A DNA stretch of 64,000 bases from Streptomyces violaceusniger (GTDB lineage: Bacteria; Actinomycetota; Actinomycetes; Streptomycetales; Streptomycetaceae). The notes beneath the pieces are model-generated. The model worked only from the letters and a program-made list of their open reading frames with translations. It was not told the origin of the DNA and did not search any database. Of the stretch, positions 1 through 8,911 are shown piece by piece. The position numbers and the translations under genes were made by a program. Location of the stretch: assembly GCA_005405945.1 (NCBI GenBank), contig BJHW01000001.1, forward strand, positions 5,890,001 through 5,954,000. The letters are read 5' to 3'. Every line of letters begins with the position of its first letter. Within the stretch, counting starts at the first letter, position 1.

Positions 1-26
1 CACCAAGGCGCGATCAGGGGGGAGCA

Positions 27-824
27 TTGCACGAGCTGTACGCACAGGGGTGGTTCGCGGAGATCGCGTTACCGATAGGCGTCTGCGCGCTGGTCACCTG
101 GATCTCGCTGGTCCACCGTTTCGCCGACAAGGGCCGTCTGCTGGGGACCGTAAGGTCCGCGTCGCTGTGCTGCGGAATCATCGCCTGCACCTGCGCGGCG
201 GCGCTGCTCACCATCGCCCTGCTGCTGCCGCACGCCGCCGATGTGCCACCCGCCGTGGCCGCTGCCGCCGCGGGCGGGGCCTTGGCGCCTCGCGTCCGTC
301 AGCAGCAGAACCAGCAGTCCACGCCGCCCTTCGTGGCCGTGATCACGCTGGGCATCGCGGTGCTGCTGAGCGAGCTGGAGCGGCGGCTGGTCCACGACAT
401 GTACCTCCACTGCCACCGCCTGGTCAGGGACTTCGAGAACGTGGCCCAGCTGCGCATGTTCGCCTTCGAGGCCCGCCTCCACCTGCGCGGCTGCGCTCCG
501 GCGACCAAGGACAGGACGACGATCAACACCCTGTACGAGGAGGTGGACCAGCTCTTGGACGACGCGGCCAAGGTCGAGGCCGACATCGAGGCGAAGTGCC
601 GCCAGCGCGAGGTCCAGGAGTTCCCGCCGGAGCTGCACGCCCCGACCCGGGAGGAGGCGGAGGACCGCCGTCAGACCCTGGCGATGGCCATGGACGCCTG
701 CGTACGCATGCTGGAGTTCGGCTACCGGACCGGGAAGCGGAGCGGCGACCGCGAGCTCATGCGGCTGCGGGACGAGGCGCTGGCGGTACGCCCCCTCGCC
801 ACGACGGGCGCCTCGCACCCCTGA
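27..824 (+). CDS. Hypothetical membrane protein
   Basis: A 265-residue protein that I cannot assign to a named family. Three hydrophobic segments are visible at about residues 10-30, 45-68 and 102-117. They are followed by a charged, mostly helical C-terminal half of about 145 residues that is probably cytoplasmic. The linker between the second and third segments is Ala/Pro/Gln-rich. The TTG start is chosen because a GGGGGGAG ribosome-binding sequence lies directly upstream and no better ATG/GTG is in frame. The gene starts almost at the window edge, so its upstream partner is not visible. Membrane location is inferred from hydrophobicity only. Confidence 0.75.
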   Translation: MHELYAQGWFAEIALPIGVCALVTWISLVHRFADKGRLLGTVRSASLCCGIIACTCAAALLTIALLLPHAADVPPAVAAAAAGGALAPRVRQQQNQQSTPPFVAVITLGIAVLLSELERRLVHDMYLHCHRLVRDFENVAQLRMFAFEARLHLRGCAPATKDRTTINTLYEEVDQLLDDAAKVEADIEAKCRQREVQEFPPELHAPTREEAEDRRQTLAMAMDACVRMLEFGYRTGKRSGDRELMRLRDEALAVRPLATTGASHP

Positions 825-885
825 CGCGGCTCGCACGTCCGACGCGGCCGGCACCCCCGACGCGCCTCGCACCCCCGACGTGGCG
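814..885. repeat. Four imperfect 18-bp tandem repeats
   Basis: Four consecutive 18-bp units of the type CGCACCCCCGACGCGGCT begin in the last codons of the preceding membrane-protein gene and run past its stop. One of several short tandem arrays in this window that sit at gene 3' ends. No function is evident. Confidence 0.7.
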
Positions 886-973
886 CCGCACACCGCACAC
901 CACGGCGACGCCCGTCAGGGACGCACCCCGCGCAGCCCGCGCACCCCCGCACACCCCGTGCACCCCGATGCCT

Positions 974-1300
974 TCAAGGAGCGTAGACAAAGGCATCGGA
1001 GCCATCGCCCAGCCCACGCGGCCGCCGAGCCCCGTCCTCCTTGGGCTCCACAAAACTGATCTTGATGTCCAGCTCCAGCGCATCGGCCACGGCAGCGAGG
1101 CTGCGCAGCGTCAGATTCTCGTCCCCGGACAAGATTTGGCTCACCCGTCCCGGGCTGACGTCCATGAGCCGGGCGAGGTCAGTGCGGCTCATGCCACGCT
1201 TCCCCAGCAACCCGGCGACCTCCACCGTGGCCTGACGCGCCAACCGCGCCCCCGCGTGGTCGGCAGCCTCCGCCTTCGCGCCTTTGCTCTTCCACGGCAC
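974..1300 (-). CDS. XRE-family helix-turn-helix regulator
   Basis: A 108-residue DNA-binding protein. The helix-turn-helix is at about residues 36-65 and includes MSRTDLARLMDVSPGRVSQI, followed by the typical LTLRSLAAVADAL helix. The size and layout resemble antitoxin or phage-type XRE regulators (HigA-like). No HigB/RelE-type toxin ORF lies beside it, so a toxin-antitoxin role is not supported. The GTG start has a GGGAGG about 9 bases upstream on the minus strand. The nearby ATG and TTG codons are out of frame. The roughly 250-bp region up to the divergent gene at 1550 probably holds its promoter. Confidence 0.8.
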   Translation of the reverse strand: MPWKSKGAKAEAADHAGARLARQATVEVAGLLGKRGMSRTDLARLMDVSPGRVSQILSGDENLTLRSLAAVADALELDIKISFVEPKEDGARRPRGLGDGSDAFVYAP

Positions 1301-1549
1301 GCTTCATCAACCTCCCAGCGCATGGTGCCGACCTCGGGCGTCGAACGCCCTCAGTGAAAGCTTCCCACCTTTAGCTACAACTAAAAGCCCACTTCCCGCC
1401 TTCCCATCCACCACCCACCCCCCAAACAGCCAATTCCCCCGACCCTGACCTGCACCAACGCCCCACCCATACATTTTCGGCCAGATCTGCTCACCGACCA
1501 GCCCCACCGAACGACCGACGGCCCCCGCCCCGTCCCTACCATCCGCACC

Positions 1550-2076
1550 GTGCAGATCGACGAAGCGAGAGAACCCGTTGACGAAGCCCTCTACGTACGA
1601 TTCCAGAGCCCGGTCCGGAACGAGCGCGGCCACTTCTCCGGGGTGTTCGGCCTGGTCAACGGACTGGCGCGAAGCGGGAAGCTGAGCGCTGAGCAGGAGC
1701 GCTTCCGGCGGGCCAACAACGACTGGTACAACGCGGCCTATCCAGACCCCTCGACCGTGGACCCGACGGTCTACGACCACGCGCTCCACCCCGGAGCGGC
1801 GGCCTGGTTCAAATCCACGTCCCGGGAACTGATCACACGCGTGGACGGCTACCTGGAGATCCTCACCGCTCACGGCATCGAGTGCCGGATGATCCGATCG
1901 TCGAATCCGGGAGGGTCGTCTACGAGGACGAGTACCAGATCATCGTCGTACCGCACGAGGTCGAGGGCGACGGAACAGGCCGCTCCGGCCGCGAAGCACA
2001 GGAGCCGGATGCACGGCTGCCGACCGATGGAGCAGTTGTCCGGTCCGACCGGGTGACGCCGCGCGCGAACGGGTGA
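1550..2076 (+). pseudogene. Conserved hypothetical protein, frameshifted
   Basis: Reads in one frame for about 118 residues (start MQIDEAREPV) and then continues in the +1 frame as VVYEDEYQIIVVPHE to a TGA at 2076. The junction is a GGG run at 1909-1911. Restoring one G joins the parts into a protein of about 175 residues with the smooth junction SSNPGRVVYEDEY. I do not recognise a Pfam family; the protein is soluble and acidic. The start codon is GTG. Either a decayed gene or, more likely given the same error type elsewhere in the window, a sequencing artefact. As written, the first frame reads on with unrelated Ser/Arg-rich residues to 2056. Confidence 0.6.
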
Positions 2077-2160
2077 TTCAGGTGGTTTTCCCACTGCCGG
2101 GTGGAAGGGAAAAGGTGGCGTTCATGCGCAAACAGTACGCATGAGCACCAGGGAGGAAAC

Positions 2161-2733
2161 ATGCCGATACAAGCGAGCGCGCTCGTGCGCGGCAGCTCGG
2201 TGCTGGTCACCGCCGCGGCGACCGTCGCCATGCTGGCCACCCCTGCCGAAACCACCGAAGCCGACGCCCACAACGGGCGGCCAAGCGACGGGCGGGGGGC
2301 CGAGACCAAACAGATCGCGTCCTCGGTCCTGGACGCCGACGAGAACGTCAAGTTCACCCTGACCGCGATCCGGTCCACCGTCGACCCGCTGAGAGCCTCC
2401 GTCCGGCTGAGGGCCTTCGCCCGGCAGCACGGCCGGTTCGTACTGTCGGACGAGGTGCGGGTCGGCGCGGTGGACAGCTGGTTCTGGTTCCCGGTCACCG
2501 GGCGGGGCGCGATCTGCGAGTTCTCGACGGCGAGCACCAACCCCGCACCCGTCACCGCGAGCCTGCTGATCACCCCGGCGATCGGCTGCTCGCCGCCCGA
2601 GCACTTCGAGCTGCGGGACGGGAAGTTCAAGGCCGACGGCCGCAGCGCGCGGACCCCGCACGGCGGAGTGAGCACCGGCGGTGGCGGCATGGCCCGACGG
2701 ACCGCCACCCAGGAAGCGCCGGCCGGCGCGTAG
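2161..2733 (+). CDS. Secreted hypothetical protein
   Basis: A 190-residue protein with a hydrophobic, Ala-rich N-terminal segment (about residues 9-27) that looks like a signal peptide. The mature part is predicted to be mostly beta and includes SWFWFPVTGRG and a Cys pair (in AICEF and IGCSP). The C-terminus is low-complexity. The ATG at 2161 is preceded by GAGGAAAC. An in-frame upstream start at 2101 would add 20 residues but would bury the signal sequence. I cannot assign a family. It sits in the accessory-looking stretch next to tRNA-Ser. Confidence 0.65.
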   Translation: MPIQASALVRGSSVLVTAAATVAMLATPAETTEADAHNGRPSDGRGAETKQIASSVLDADENVKFTLTAIRSTVDPLRASVRLRAFARQHGRFVLSDEVRVGAVDSWFWFPVTGRGAICEFSTASTNPAPVTASLLITPAIGCSPPEHFELRDGKFKADGRSARTPHGGVSTGGGGMARRTATQEAPAGA

Positions 2734-2769
2734 GCGTCGCACCCATCCCGCACGGGCTCAAGGCGGCCG

Positions 2770-2925
2770 CCGAGTAGGCCGGCCGGACCGTGTGGCACAC
2801 CATGCGCCACTTCACCCATGGCGGGTGGGGTGGCGCTGCGCGAAGCTGCTGTGGGGGCAGCGGCACCGGGCGAACCAGTTGATCGATGATGCGCTCAACA
2901 ACATGCCGGACAATGCCGAATGACT
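2770..2925 (+). other. Possible coding remnant of unknown origin
   Basis: Between the secreted-protein gene and the DUF1330 gene, one frame reads KLLWGQRHRANQLIDDALNN with strong G/C at third positions and ends in TGA at 2921-2923. It has no credible start or ribosome-binding site and I do not recognise it. It may be the 3' tail of a lost gene. Nothing else is seen in this 270-bp gap. Confidence 0.3.
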
Positions 2926-3003
2926 CACCTACGTGGATTGGCTGACCGTCCAGTCGGCTCCGGCAGCCAAGTGATCACTCGCCGTCGCACACCAGCGGAA
3001 CCG

Positions 3004-3317
3004 CTAGGCCGGAAGGGAGAAGCCCTCGGGCGGCGAACCCTCGGCGAACAGCATCCGCACCCGAACCTTTCCCTCCCTAATCTCCCGGGCTCGCCGGTAC
3101 TCGGGGAGTCGTACCACTCCCGGATCCGGTCCATATCGGGGAACTCGATGACCAGGAACCGGGAGGAATCCCAGGTGCCCTCGACGGGCTCAGGCGTGGG
3201 ACCCGCGACCAGGTAACGGCCGCCGTGGCTGAGAATGGACTTCTGGGCCACGGGGGCGTAGGCCAGAGCAGCCTCCTCGTCGAGCACATCGACGTTGACG
3301 ATGACGTAAGCACTCAC
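3004..3317 (-). pseudogene. DUF1330 family protein, frameshifted
   Basis: The first 70 or so residues (start SAYVIVNVDVLDEEAALAY) are a typical DUF1330 ferredoxin-like fold, including the GGRYLVAG strand and FPDMDRIREWYDSP. The frame then breaks at a four-base G/C run (3103-3106). With one base restored it continues EYRRAREIREGKVRVR to a TAG at 3004, giving about 104 residues, the normal family length. The GTG start has GGGGAA upstream. The reconstruction makes a complete protein, so a homopolymer error is more likely than true loss. DUF1330 proteins have no firmly assigned reaction. Confidence 0.75.
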
Positions 3318-3430
3318 AGGGTTCCCCGTTTCCTTGTGGTTGTTGCTGCGGCGTTCAGTCTGGCCACAGCCTGGCCGCACGCGCTGGTCAACGCTGGGAT
3401 TCAGGTGGGACAGGCTGAGACACAAAGCGA

Positions 3431-3469
3431 GTGGGAGGGGGCTCCGGTACCGCCGGAACCCCCTCCCAC
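3431..3469 (-). terminator. Terminator of tRNA-Ser transcript
   Basis: A perfect 11-bp stem (GTGGGAGGGGG at 3431-3441 pairing with 3459-3469) with a further TCCGG/CCGGA pairing inside. It lies 21 bp beyond the 3' end of the tRNA gene. T-rich stretches are present on both sides, so it may act in both directions. Confidence 0.75.
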
Positions 3470-3489
3470 CTGCGCTTTTCCTACCTCGG

Positions 3490-3576
3490 CGGAGGCTGAG
3501 GGATTTGAACCCTCGGTGACATCGCTGCCACGACGGTTTTCAAGACCGTTCCCTTAGGCCGCTCGGGCAAGCCTCC
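3490..3576 (-). tRNA. tRNA-Ser (UGA)
   Basis: An 87-nt class II tRNA. The acceptor stem GGAGGCT pairs with AGCCTCC, the anticodon loop is CTTGAAA giving anticodon UGA, the variable arm is long as expected for serine, and the T-loop is GGTTCAAATC. CCA is not encoded; the base after the acceptor is the discriminator G. It is followed by a strong hairpin terminator. tRNA 3' ends are common integration sites, and the accessory-looking genes lie on this side. Confidence 0.95.
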
Positions 3577-3615
3577 CCGCGCCGTTCGTGATGGCGCGGG
3601 GATCAGCCTAGCGCG

Positions 3616-5249
3616 TCAGCTGTCACCCTTGCGCTTCCCCAAGGTGACATCCACCTTGGACACCTTGCCGCCGCGCTTGTAGGTGAGGGTGACCTTGTCG
3701 CCCGGCTGGTGGGTCCAGATCTCGCTGATGAGGGTGGGGCCGCTGTCGATGACCGTGTCGTCGAGCTTGGTGATCACGTCGCCGGACTTGAGGCCGGCCT
3801 TGTCGGCCGGGCCGCCGGGGACGACGGCGGGGCTGCCGCCGGCGCCGTTGGAGGCGATGGTGGCGCCGCTGGTGGAGTCCTTCATGTTGACCGTGGCCTC
3901 GATGACCGGGTAGACGGGCTGGCCCGTCTTGATCAGCTGCTCGGCGACGTTCTTGGCCTGGTTGATCGGGATCGCGAAACCGAGGCCGATGCTGCCGGAC
4001 TGCTGGGACTCGCCGAGGCCGCTGCCGTTGCCGGCCGACTGGATGGCGGAGTTGATGCCGATGACGCCGCCGTCCGCGTTGAGCAGCGGGCCGCCGGAGT
4101 TGCCCGGGTTGATGGAGGCGTCGGTCTGGAGGGCGCTCATGTACGAGGCGTTGCCGCCGCCTCCGTCGCTGGAGGCGACCGGGCGGTTCTTGGCGCTCAC
4201 GATGCCGGTGGTGACGGTGCCGGAGAGGCCGAAGGGGGCGCCGATGGCGACCGTGGCGTCGCCCACGGCGACCCGGTCGGAGTTGCCGAGGGGCAGCGGG
4301 TCGAGCTTGGCGCCCGCGGCGTTCTTGAGCTTGACCACGGCGACGTCGTAGCCCTGGGCGCGGCCGACGACCTGGGCCGTGTACCGCTTGCCGTTGGAGA
4401 AGGTGGCGGTCAGCTTGCCGTTGTCGGCGGCCGAGGCGACGACGTGGTTGTTGGTGAGGATGTGGCCCTGCTTGTCATAGACGAAGCCGGTGCCGGTGCC
4501 GCTCTCGCCGTTGTTGCCCTGGGCCTCGATGGTGACGACGCTGGGCAGCGTCTTGTTGGCGATGCTCGACACCGAGCCGGGCGCGCGACTCTCCGTCTTG
4601 GGGTTGCCGTAGGCGGAGACGGTGGTGGTGTCGCCGCTGTCGCTCTCCCGGTCGGCGGCCCAGAAGCCGATGCCACCGCCGATGCCGCCCGCGACCAGGA
4701 CGGCGGCCAGCACGGCGGCGACCAGCCCGCGGGGCTTGCGCTCGAAGGGGCCGGAGGACGGCGACACGGGAGCGGTCCCCCACGGTCCGCCCGGGCCACC
4801 CGGTCCGCCCGGGCCACCCGGTCCGCCCGGGCCTCCCTGCCCGCCCTGGCCGTCGCCCTGGCCGCCGTGCGGCTGTCCGCCCTCGGCCGACCACCACGCG
4901 CCGGACTGCCCGGCGTCCGGGCCGGGGCCCGAGGCGCCGGGCGTGCCGCCGCCGGACCCGTCGCCCGCGCCGGCCGACGCCGAGACGGCCGCAGGAGCGG
5001 CCGGTGACGCGGGCGGGGGCGTCGACGGCGGCTGGGCGGGGGGCGCGGCCGACGGCGCGGGGCCGGGGGCGCCCGGCGACCCTGCGGCGTCGGGCGTGCC
5101 TATCGGCCCGTCCGGCGTGGCCGGCCGCGCGCCCGCGGTGGGCTCGTAGTCCGGCGCGGGCGGCACCGCCGGGTTCGGGTGCGGCGCCGGAGGGCCGGAT
5201 GCGGCCCGGGCGCGGGCGGAACGGCAGAGCCCTCGTTCTCGGTGCTCAC
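3616..5249 (-). CDS. HtrA/DegP-like membrane serine protease with PDZ domain
   Basis: Trypsin-like protease anchored in the membrane. In the 516-residue open frame from 5166, a Pro/Gly-rich cytoplasmic region (about 1-140, with GGP repeats) precedes a single transmembrane segment (about 147-171) and the extracellular protease domain. The catalytic residues are His241 (TNNHVV), Asp274 (YDVAVV) and Ser357 (NPGNSGGP). A PDZ domain follows at about 440-505. The likely true start is the GTG at 5249 (STENEGSAV), which has GAGGAGAG upstream. That frame runs into the main one only if one base is restored at the CCCGGG at 5205-5210, so the shift affects only the disordered N-terminus. Expected role: envelope protein quality control. 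Confidence 0.9.
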
Positions 5250-5479
5250 AGGTCTCTCCTCAGGTGCACGACAGATTTCCTCGACGGCCCACGTGTACGT
5301 CTTACCGTTACGTCTTACCGTCGTCAGCTTTTCCCACAGCGCGTCAGACCGCCGTAAGGAGCGACAGCCCCGCGGACTACCACCCTTTATCCCGGACAAT
5401 TCGCCCTACCGCCATTCCGTGCGAACGAACGGAGGGGCCACATCGACCGGCTCACACCGGGCGGTGGCACCATAACGCG

Positions 5480-6313
5480 GTGACCTATGCGCGCCCTGCC
5501 CGGGACGGCCGCCCCGGGCCGCACACCGTCTCCGTCGTCGCTCACCGCGGGGCCTCCGAGGATGCCCCGGAGCACACCCTGGCCGCCTACCGTAAGGCAA
5601 TCGAGGACGGCGCCGACGCCCTGGAGTGCGATGTCCGGCTGACCGCCGACGGCCATCTCGTCTGCGTCCACGACCGCCGCGTCGACCGCACCTCCAACGG
5701 CCGGGGCGCGGTCTCGGCGCTGGAGCTGTCCGATCTGGCGACCCTGGACTTCGGCTCCTGGAAGGGCCGGGCCACCGACCGGGAGGAGCCGGACCGCGAC
5801 AGCCGGGACAGCACCTCCGTCCTCACGCTGGAACGGCTCCTGGGGTTCGTCGCGGATGCCGGACGCCGAATCGAACTGGCGATCGAAACCAAGCATCCCA
5901 CCCGGTGGGCGGGCCAGGTGGAGGACCGGCTGCTCGGGCTGCTGCGCCGCTACGGCCTGGACGCACCGCCGCCCGGCGAACGTTCACCCGTCCGTGTGAT
6001 GAGCTTCTCAGCGCGCTCCCTGCACCGGATCCGCAGCGGGGCCCCCGCCATCCCCACCGTCTACCTGATGCAGTTCATACTGCCGCGCCACCGGGACGGG
6101 CAGCTGCCGCCCGGGGTGCGGATCGCGGGGCCGAGCATCCGGATCGTACGGAATCACCCCGGGTATGTGGCGCGGCTGCAGCGCGAGGGGCACCGAGTGC
6201 ACGTCTGGACCGTCGACGAACCCGAGGACGTCGAATTGTGCGTCCGTCTGGGCGTGGACGCGCTGATCACCAATCGCCCCAAACAGGTACTGTCCCAACT
6301 CGGACGCTCATAA
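5480..6313 (+). CDS. Glycerophosphodiester phosphodiesterase family protein
   Basis: A 277-residue GDPD-family TIM barrel that hydrolyses glycerophosphodiesters to glycerol-3-phosphate and an alcohol. The hallmark residues are visible: HRG at about 22-24 (VVAHRGASE), ALECDV at 47-52 supplying Glu49 and Asp51, and VHD at 63-65. The C-terminal barrel strands VWTVDEPEDVE and GVDALITNRP are also typical. No signal peptide is seen, so the protein is probably cytoplasmic. The GTG at 5480 begins the conserved part; the open frame extends upstream to 5264 but without family-like sequence. Divergent from htrA with a 230-bp shared promoter region. Confidence 0.9.
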   Translation: MTYARPARDGRPGPHTVSVVAHRGASEDAPEHTLAAYRKAIEDGADALECDVRLTADGHLVCVHDRRVDRTSNGRGAVSALELSDLATLDFGSWKGRATDREEPDRDSRDSTSVLTLERLLGFVADAGRRIELAIETKHPTRWAGQVEDRLLGLLRRYGLDAPPPGERSPVRVMSFSARSLHRIRSGAPAIPTVYLMQFILPRHRDGQLPPGVRIAGPSIRIVRNHPGYVARLQREGHRVHVWTVDEPEDVELCVRLGVDALITNRPKQVLSQLGRS

Positions 6314-6452
6314 TGGGCATTACAAGGCGTGCACCGGCGCGTTCGGTACGTATTCGATCGTGACGAGTGCGTCACACGATGCCACTTGGCCGGTTTCCGC
6401 TCCAGTACCGCGGGGCATTCATCCCGTGGCGTGGGGCTAAGGAGGTCTCGGG

Positions 6453-7166
6453 GTGGCGTTGGTGGTGGCACGGCAGGTGCCGACGTCGTCGACCATGGCC
6501 GTACCCCATGGTCCTGCGGGCGTCCGCGCGGCAAGACAGCGGATGCGTCTCGATTTGGGCAGGACTGGGGTATCGGATTCGGTCATAGACGACGCTGTAT
6601 TGATCCTTTCAGAACTGCTCAGCAACGCATGGCGACACGGTCGCCCTTGGCGTTCTGACCATGGTGGCGGCACGGTCCGGGCTGCATGGACCGTCGACGA
6701 GGACGACCGGCTGACGGTCGAGGTGACGGATGGTGGCGGACCCACAAGGCCACTTCCGGCCAATCCATCGGTGACCGCACGCGGCGGCCGCGGGCTGAAC
6801 ATCATCACGTCGCTGGCCGAGGAATGGGGCGTACGGGACGACATCGGCGAAGTCACCGTATGGGCTCTTCTCCCGCCCGACGACGAATTCGCCCGTCGCG
6901 TCACGATTCCCTCGGATCTCTCCCCCGAGCTGAGTCCCCGCCTGGACGCGGAACTGGCCTCCGGGCTGCGTCCGGGCCTCGACGCGCATCTCGAGGCCGG
7001 TCTCGACACGAATCTCGGCTCGAACCTCGGCTCGAACCTCGACGCGGATCTCGGCTCGGATCTCGGCGCCGACCTGGGTCCCGGCCTCGGCTCGAATATC
7101 GAGGCGAACATCGACCCCGATTTCGATCGCGAGCTGGGCTTCGCCGATCTGGACGAGCTCGCGTAG
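6453..7166 (+). CDS. RsbW/SpoIIAB-like ATP-binding protein with repetitive tail
   Basis: GHKL-type ATPase of the anti-sigma/serine-kinase class. Asn58 in ELLSNAWRHG is the N box, Asp93 in VTDGGG is the G1 box, and GGRGLNII (111-118) is the G2 box. The fold ends near residue 150. The remaining 85 or so residues are unusual: from Leu156 to Glu227 there are 18 consecutive four-residue repeats of the form [L/I/F]-[D/G/S]-x-x (for example LDTN LGSN LGSN LDAD), encoded by 12-bp repeats. The GTG start follows a strong AAGGAGG. Expected role: partner-switching control of a sigma factor; the tail's role is unknown. Confidence 0.85.
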   Translation: MALVVARQVPTSSTMAVPHGPAGVRAARQRMRLDLGRTGVSDSVIDDAVLILSELLSNAWRHGRPWRSDHGGGTVRAAWTVDEDDRLTVEVTDGGGPTRPLPANPSVTARGGRGLNIITSLAEEWGVRDDIGEVTVWALLPPDDEFARRVTIPSDLSPELSPRLDAELASGLRPGLDAHLEAGLDTNLGSNLGSNLDADLGSDLGADLGPGLGSNIEANIDPDFDRELGFADLDELA

Positions 7167-7325
7167 CCGACGCGGCGCAGGGAGCCGACGCGGTTCGGCC
7201 AAAGGGCTAGGCTCGCGCCCGTACCAGTCGTACGCGCCGTAAGGAGAGCATCGCCGCGGCCGTACGCAGACCGTCACGGGCGTACGAGCAAGCCCTCAGC
7301 CGCACGATCGGGAGACAGCCTCACC

Positions 7326-8294
7326 ATGGCCAAGAAGCGCCGCCCCCAGACGAAGGCCGCAGGCCCACGGGTCGCCAACGGCGAGATCCCTGTGGTGGGC
7401 GCGCGGGAGCCCTGCCCGTGCGGCTCGGGCCGTCGCTACAAAGCCTGCCACGGCAGGGAAGCCGCGCACGCCGTCACCGAGCTGGTGCAGCGCCCCTTCG
7501 AGGGGCTCCCCGGCGAATGCGACTGGGTGGCCCTGCGCGAACTGGTGCCCGCCGCGACCGTCGAGCTGACCCTCGCCGAGGGGCTGCCCGAGGGGGTTCC
7601 GTCGGTGACCCTGGCGACCGTGCTGCCCATGGCGTGGCCCGCGCTGCGCCGCGACAACGGCACCGTGCTGCTCGGCCTCCAGAACGACACGCCCTCCGGC
7701 GACATCAGCCGCGACCTGGCCGACACCCTGCGCCGCGCGCTGACCGCCGAGCCGGGCACCCCGGTGGCCGCCGAGCGGGCTCCGGGCGACGGTCCGCGGC
7801 TGCAGGATCTGCTCGACCCGAAGGGCACTTTCTCGCCGACTCTGCACGAGGGGTTCGAGTTCTGGCTCGAGGACGCCGCGAACGCGACCGGAGAGGTCGC
7901 CGCGTCCCTGGAACGGGCCAACGCGGCCGCGATCCCCACCGCCCGGCTCACCGGCGTGGAGGCGGCCTACTGGTGCGAGACGCCGGAGAAGAACCACCTG
8001 CGCTGGGTGATGTCCCACCCCGAGGAGAAGCTGCTGGACGCGCTCGCCCGGCTGCACGCCGCGGGGGCCTCCTCGCTCGGCGAGAACACCCGGCTGGTGG
8101 GCTCCTTCCGGGCCCACGGGCTCACGGTGCCGGTGTGGGATCTGCCACGCGGGATGAGCGCCGAGGACACCGAGAAGCCGGCCGTGGACCTCGCCGAACG
8201 GCTCGCGGAGGCGCTCGCCTCCGACGCCCCGCTGACGCCCGAGCAGCGGCGCGCCCGGGGCGGCCTCACCAATCGTCAGGTGACGCTGAGCTGA
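7326..8294 (+). CDS. DUF5926 family protein with N-terminal SEC-C zinc motif
   Basis: A 322-residue protein conserved in Streptomyces. Residues 29-43 hold a SEC-C motif (EPCPCGSGRRYKACHGR) with the Cys30/Cys32/Cys41/His42 zinc ligands familiar from the SecA C-terminus. The rest matches the DUF5926 type, which has no assigned function. A highly basic first ten residues (AKKRRPQTK) could contact nucleic acid (inference). No signal peptide or membrane segment. The ATG lies about 160 bp after the RsbW-like gene and is probably separately transcribed. Confidence 0.85.
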   Translation: MAKKRRPQTKAAGPRVANGEIPVVGAREPCPCGSGRRYKACHGREAAHAVTELVQRPFEGLPGECDWVALRELVPAATVELTLAEGLPEGVPSVTLATVLPMAWPALRRDNGTVLLGLQNDTPSGDISRDLADTLRRALTAEPGTPVAAERAPGDGPRLQDLLDPKGTFSPTLHEGFEFWLEDAANATGEVAASLERANAAAIPTARLTGVEAAYWCETPEKNHLRWVMSHPEEKLLDALARLHAAGASSLGENTRLVGSFRAHGLTVPVWDLPRGMSAEDTEKPAVDLAERLAEALASDAPLTPEQRRARGGLTNRQVTLS

Positions 8295-8911
8295 CGTCCC
8301 CGGACGGCCGAAGGGCCCCTCGGGGGCACGTGACGCCGCTCACAACTCGCTGTTACGCCCTGCAAATCAACGTCCGGAAATCCGCGATCGAATTTGCTAT
8401 CGGCCGATCTCTTGTTACGGTTCTAAAAGCCCGGTCGCTGGTGCATCCCCCGTCGCCAGCGACCGGGCGCTTCCATGTCCGCGTCCGGACGGCGAGGCGG
8501 GACGGCGGTGCAGGTACGGACCAACCGCCTTCGGCAGCGGGGGAGTTACTCCCGGGCCAGTGAGGGAGTTGCCCCCCGGGGCCCGGTGAGGGAGTTGCTC
8601 CCGGGGCCCACCGTGCGTCAGCGCGGGCGTGGCGACACCTCCGCACCGCGGCACCACGCCGGCTCGCGCAGGGCGCCCCTCAGCGCCCTGTGCCCAGGAA
8701 AACGCCGGGCCCGGAAACCAGGAGCCCGGAACCAGGAGACCCGAACCAGGACGAGCCCGGAGCCCCGAACCAGGACGGGCCCGGAGCCCAGGAAGTCGCC
8801 TCCCCGGCCTCCGAGCCCTCACACACCCGCGAGCGTCGCGCCCAGCGGCCCGTCACGCTCAGCCGCCCGTCGCTCCCAGCGGCCCCCGAACCCCCGCACC
8901 CGGGGCCCGCC
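8295..8911. other. 617-bp intergenic region: hairpin plus short repeats
   Basis: Between the convergent DUF5926 and primase-like genes. It holds the strong hairpin at 8429-8468 (listed separately). It also holds imperfect repeats of GGTGAGGGAGTTGCTCCCGG (about 8530-8610) and of GAGCCCGGAACCAGGA (about 8700-8800). The AT-richer stretch at 8340-8425 looks promoter-like. I see no convincing small protein gene. Confidence 0.6.
8429..8468. other. Strong hairpin, terminator or small-RNA candidate
   Basis: A perfect 13-bp stem (GCCCGGTCGCTGG with CCAGCGACCGGGC) closes a 14-nt loop containing CCCCC. It is preceded by TTCTAAAA and followed by TTCC. It could terminate the DUF5926 transcript, but it lies 135 bp after the stop and follows a promoter-like AT-rich stretch (TTGCTA at about 8394, TTACGGTTCTA at about 8415-8425). 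A short independent RNA is therefore possible. Confidence 0.5.

Noticed and set aside
974..2076. Toxin-antitoxin pair formed by the XRE gene and the divergent hypothetical gene
   Set aside because: The two are divergent with 250 bp between, and the hypothetical protein has no toxin-family features.
3709..5007. A 432-codon frame opposite htrA
   Set aside because: Asp/Gly/Val-rich shadow of the protease gene.
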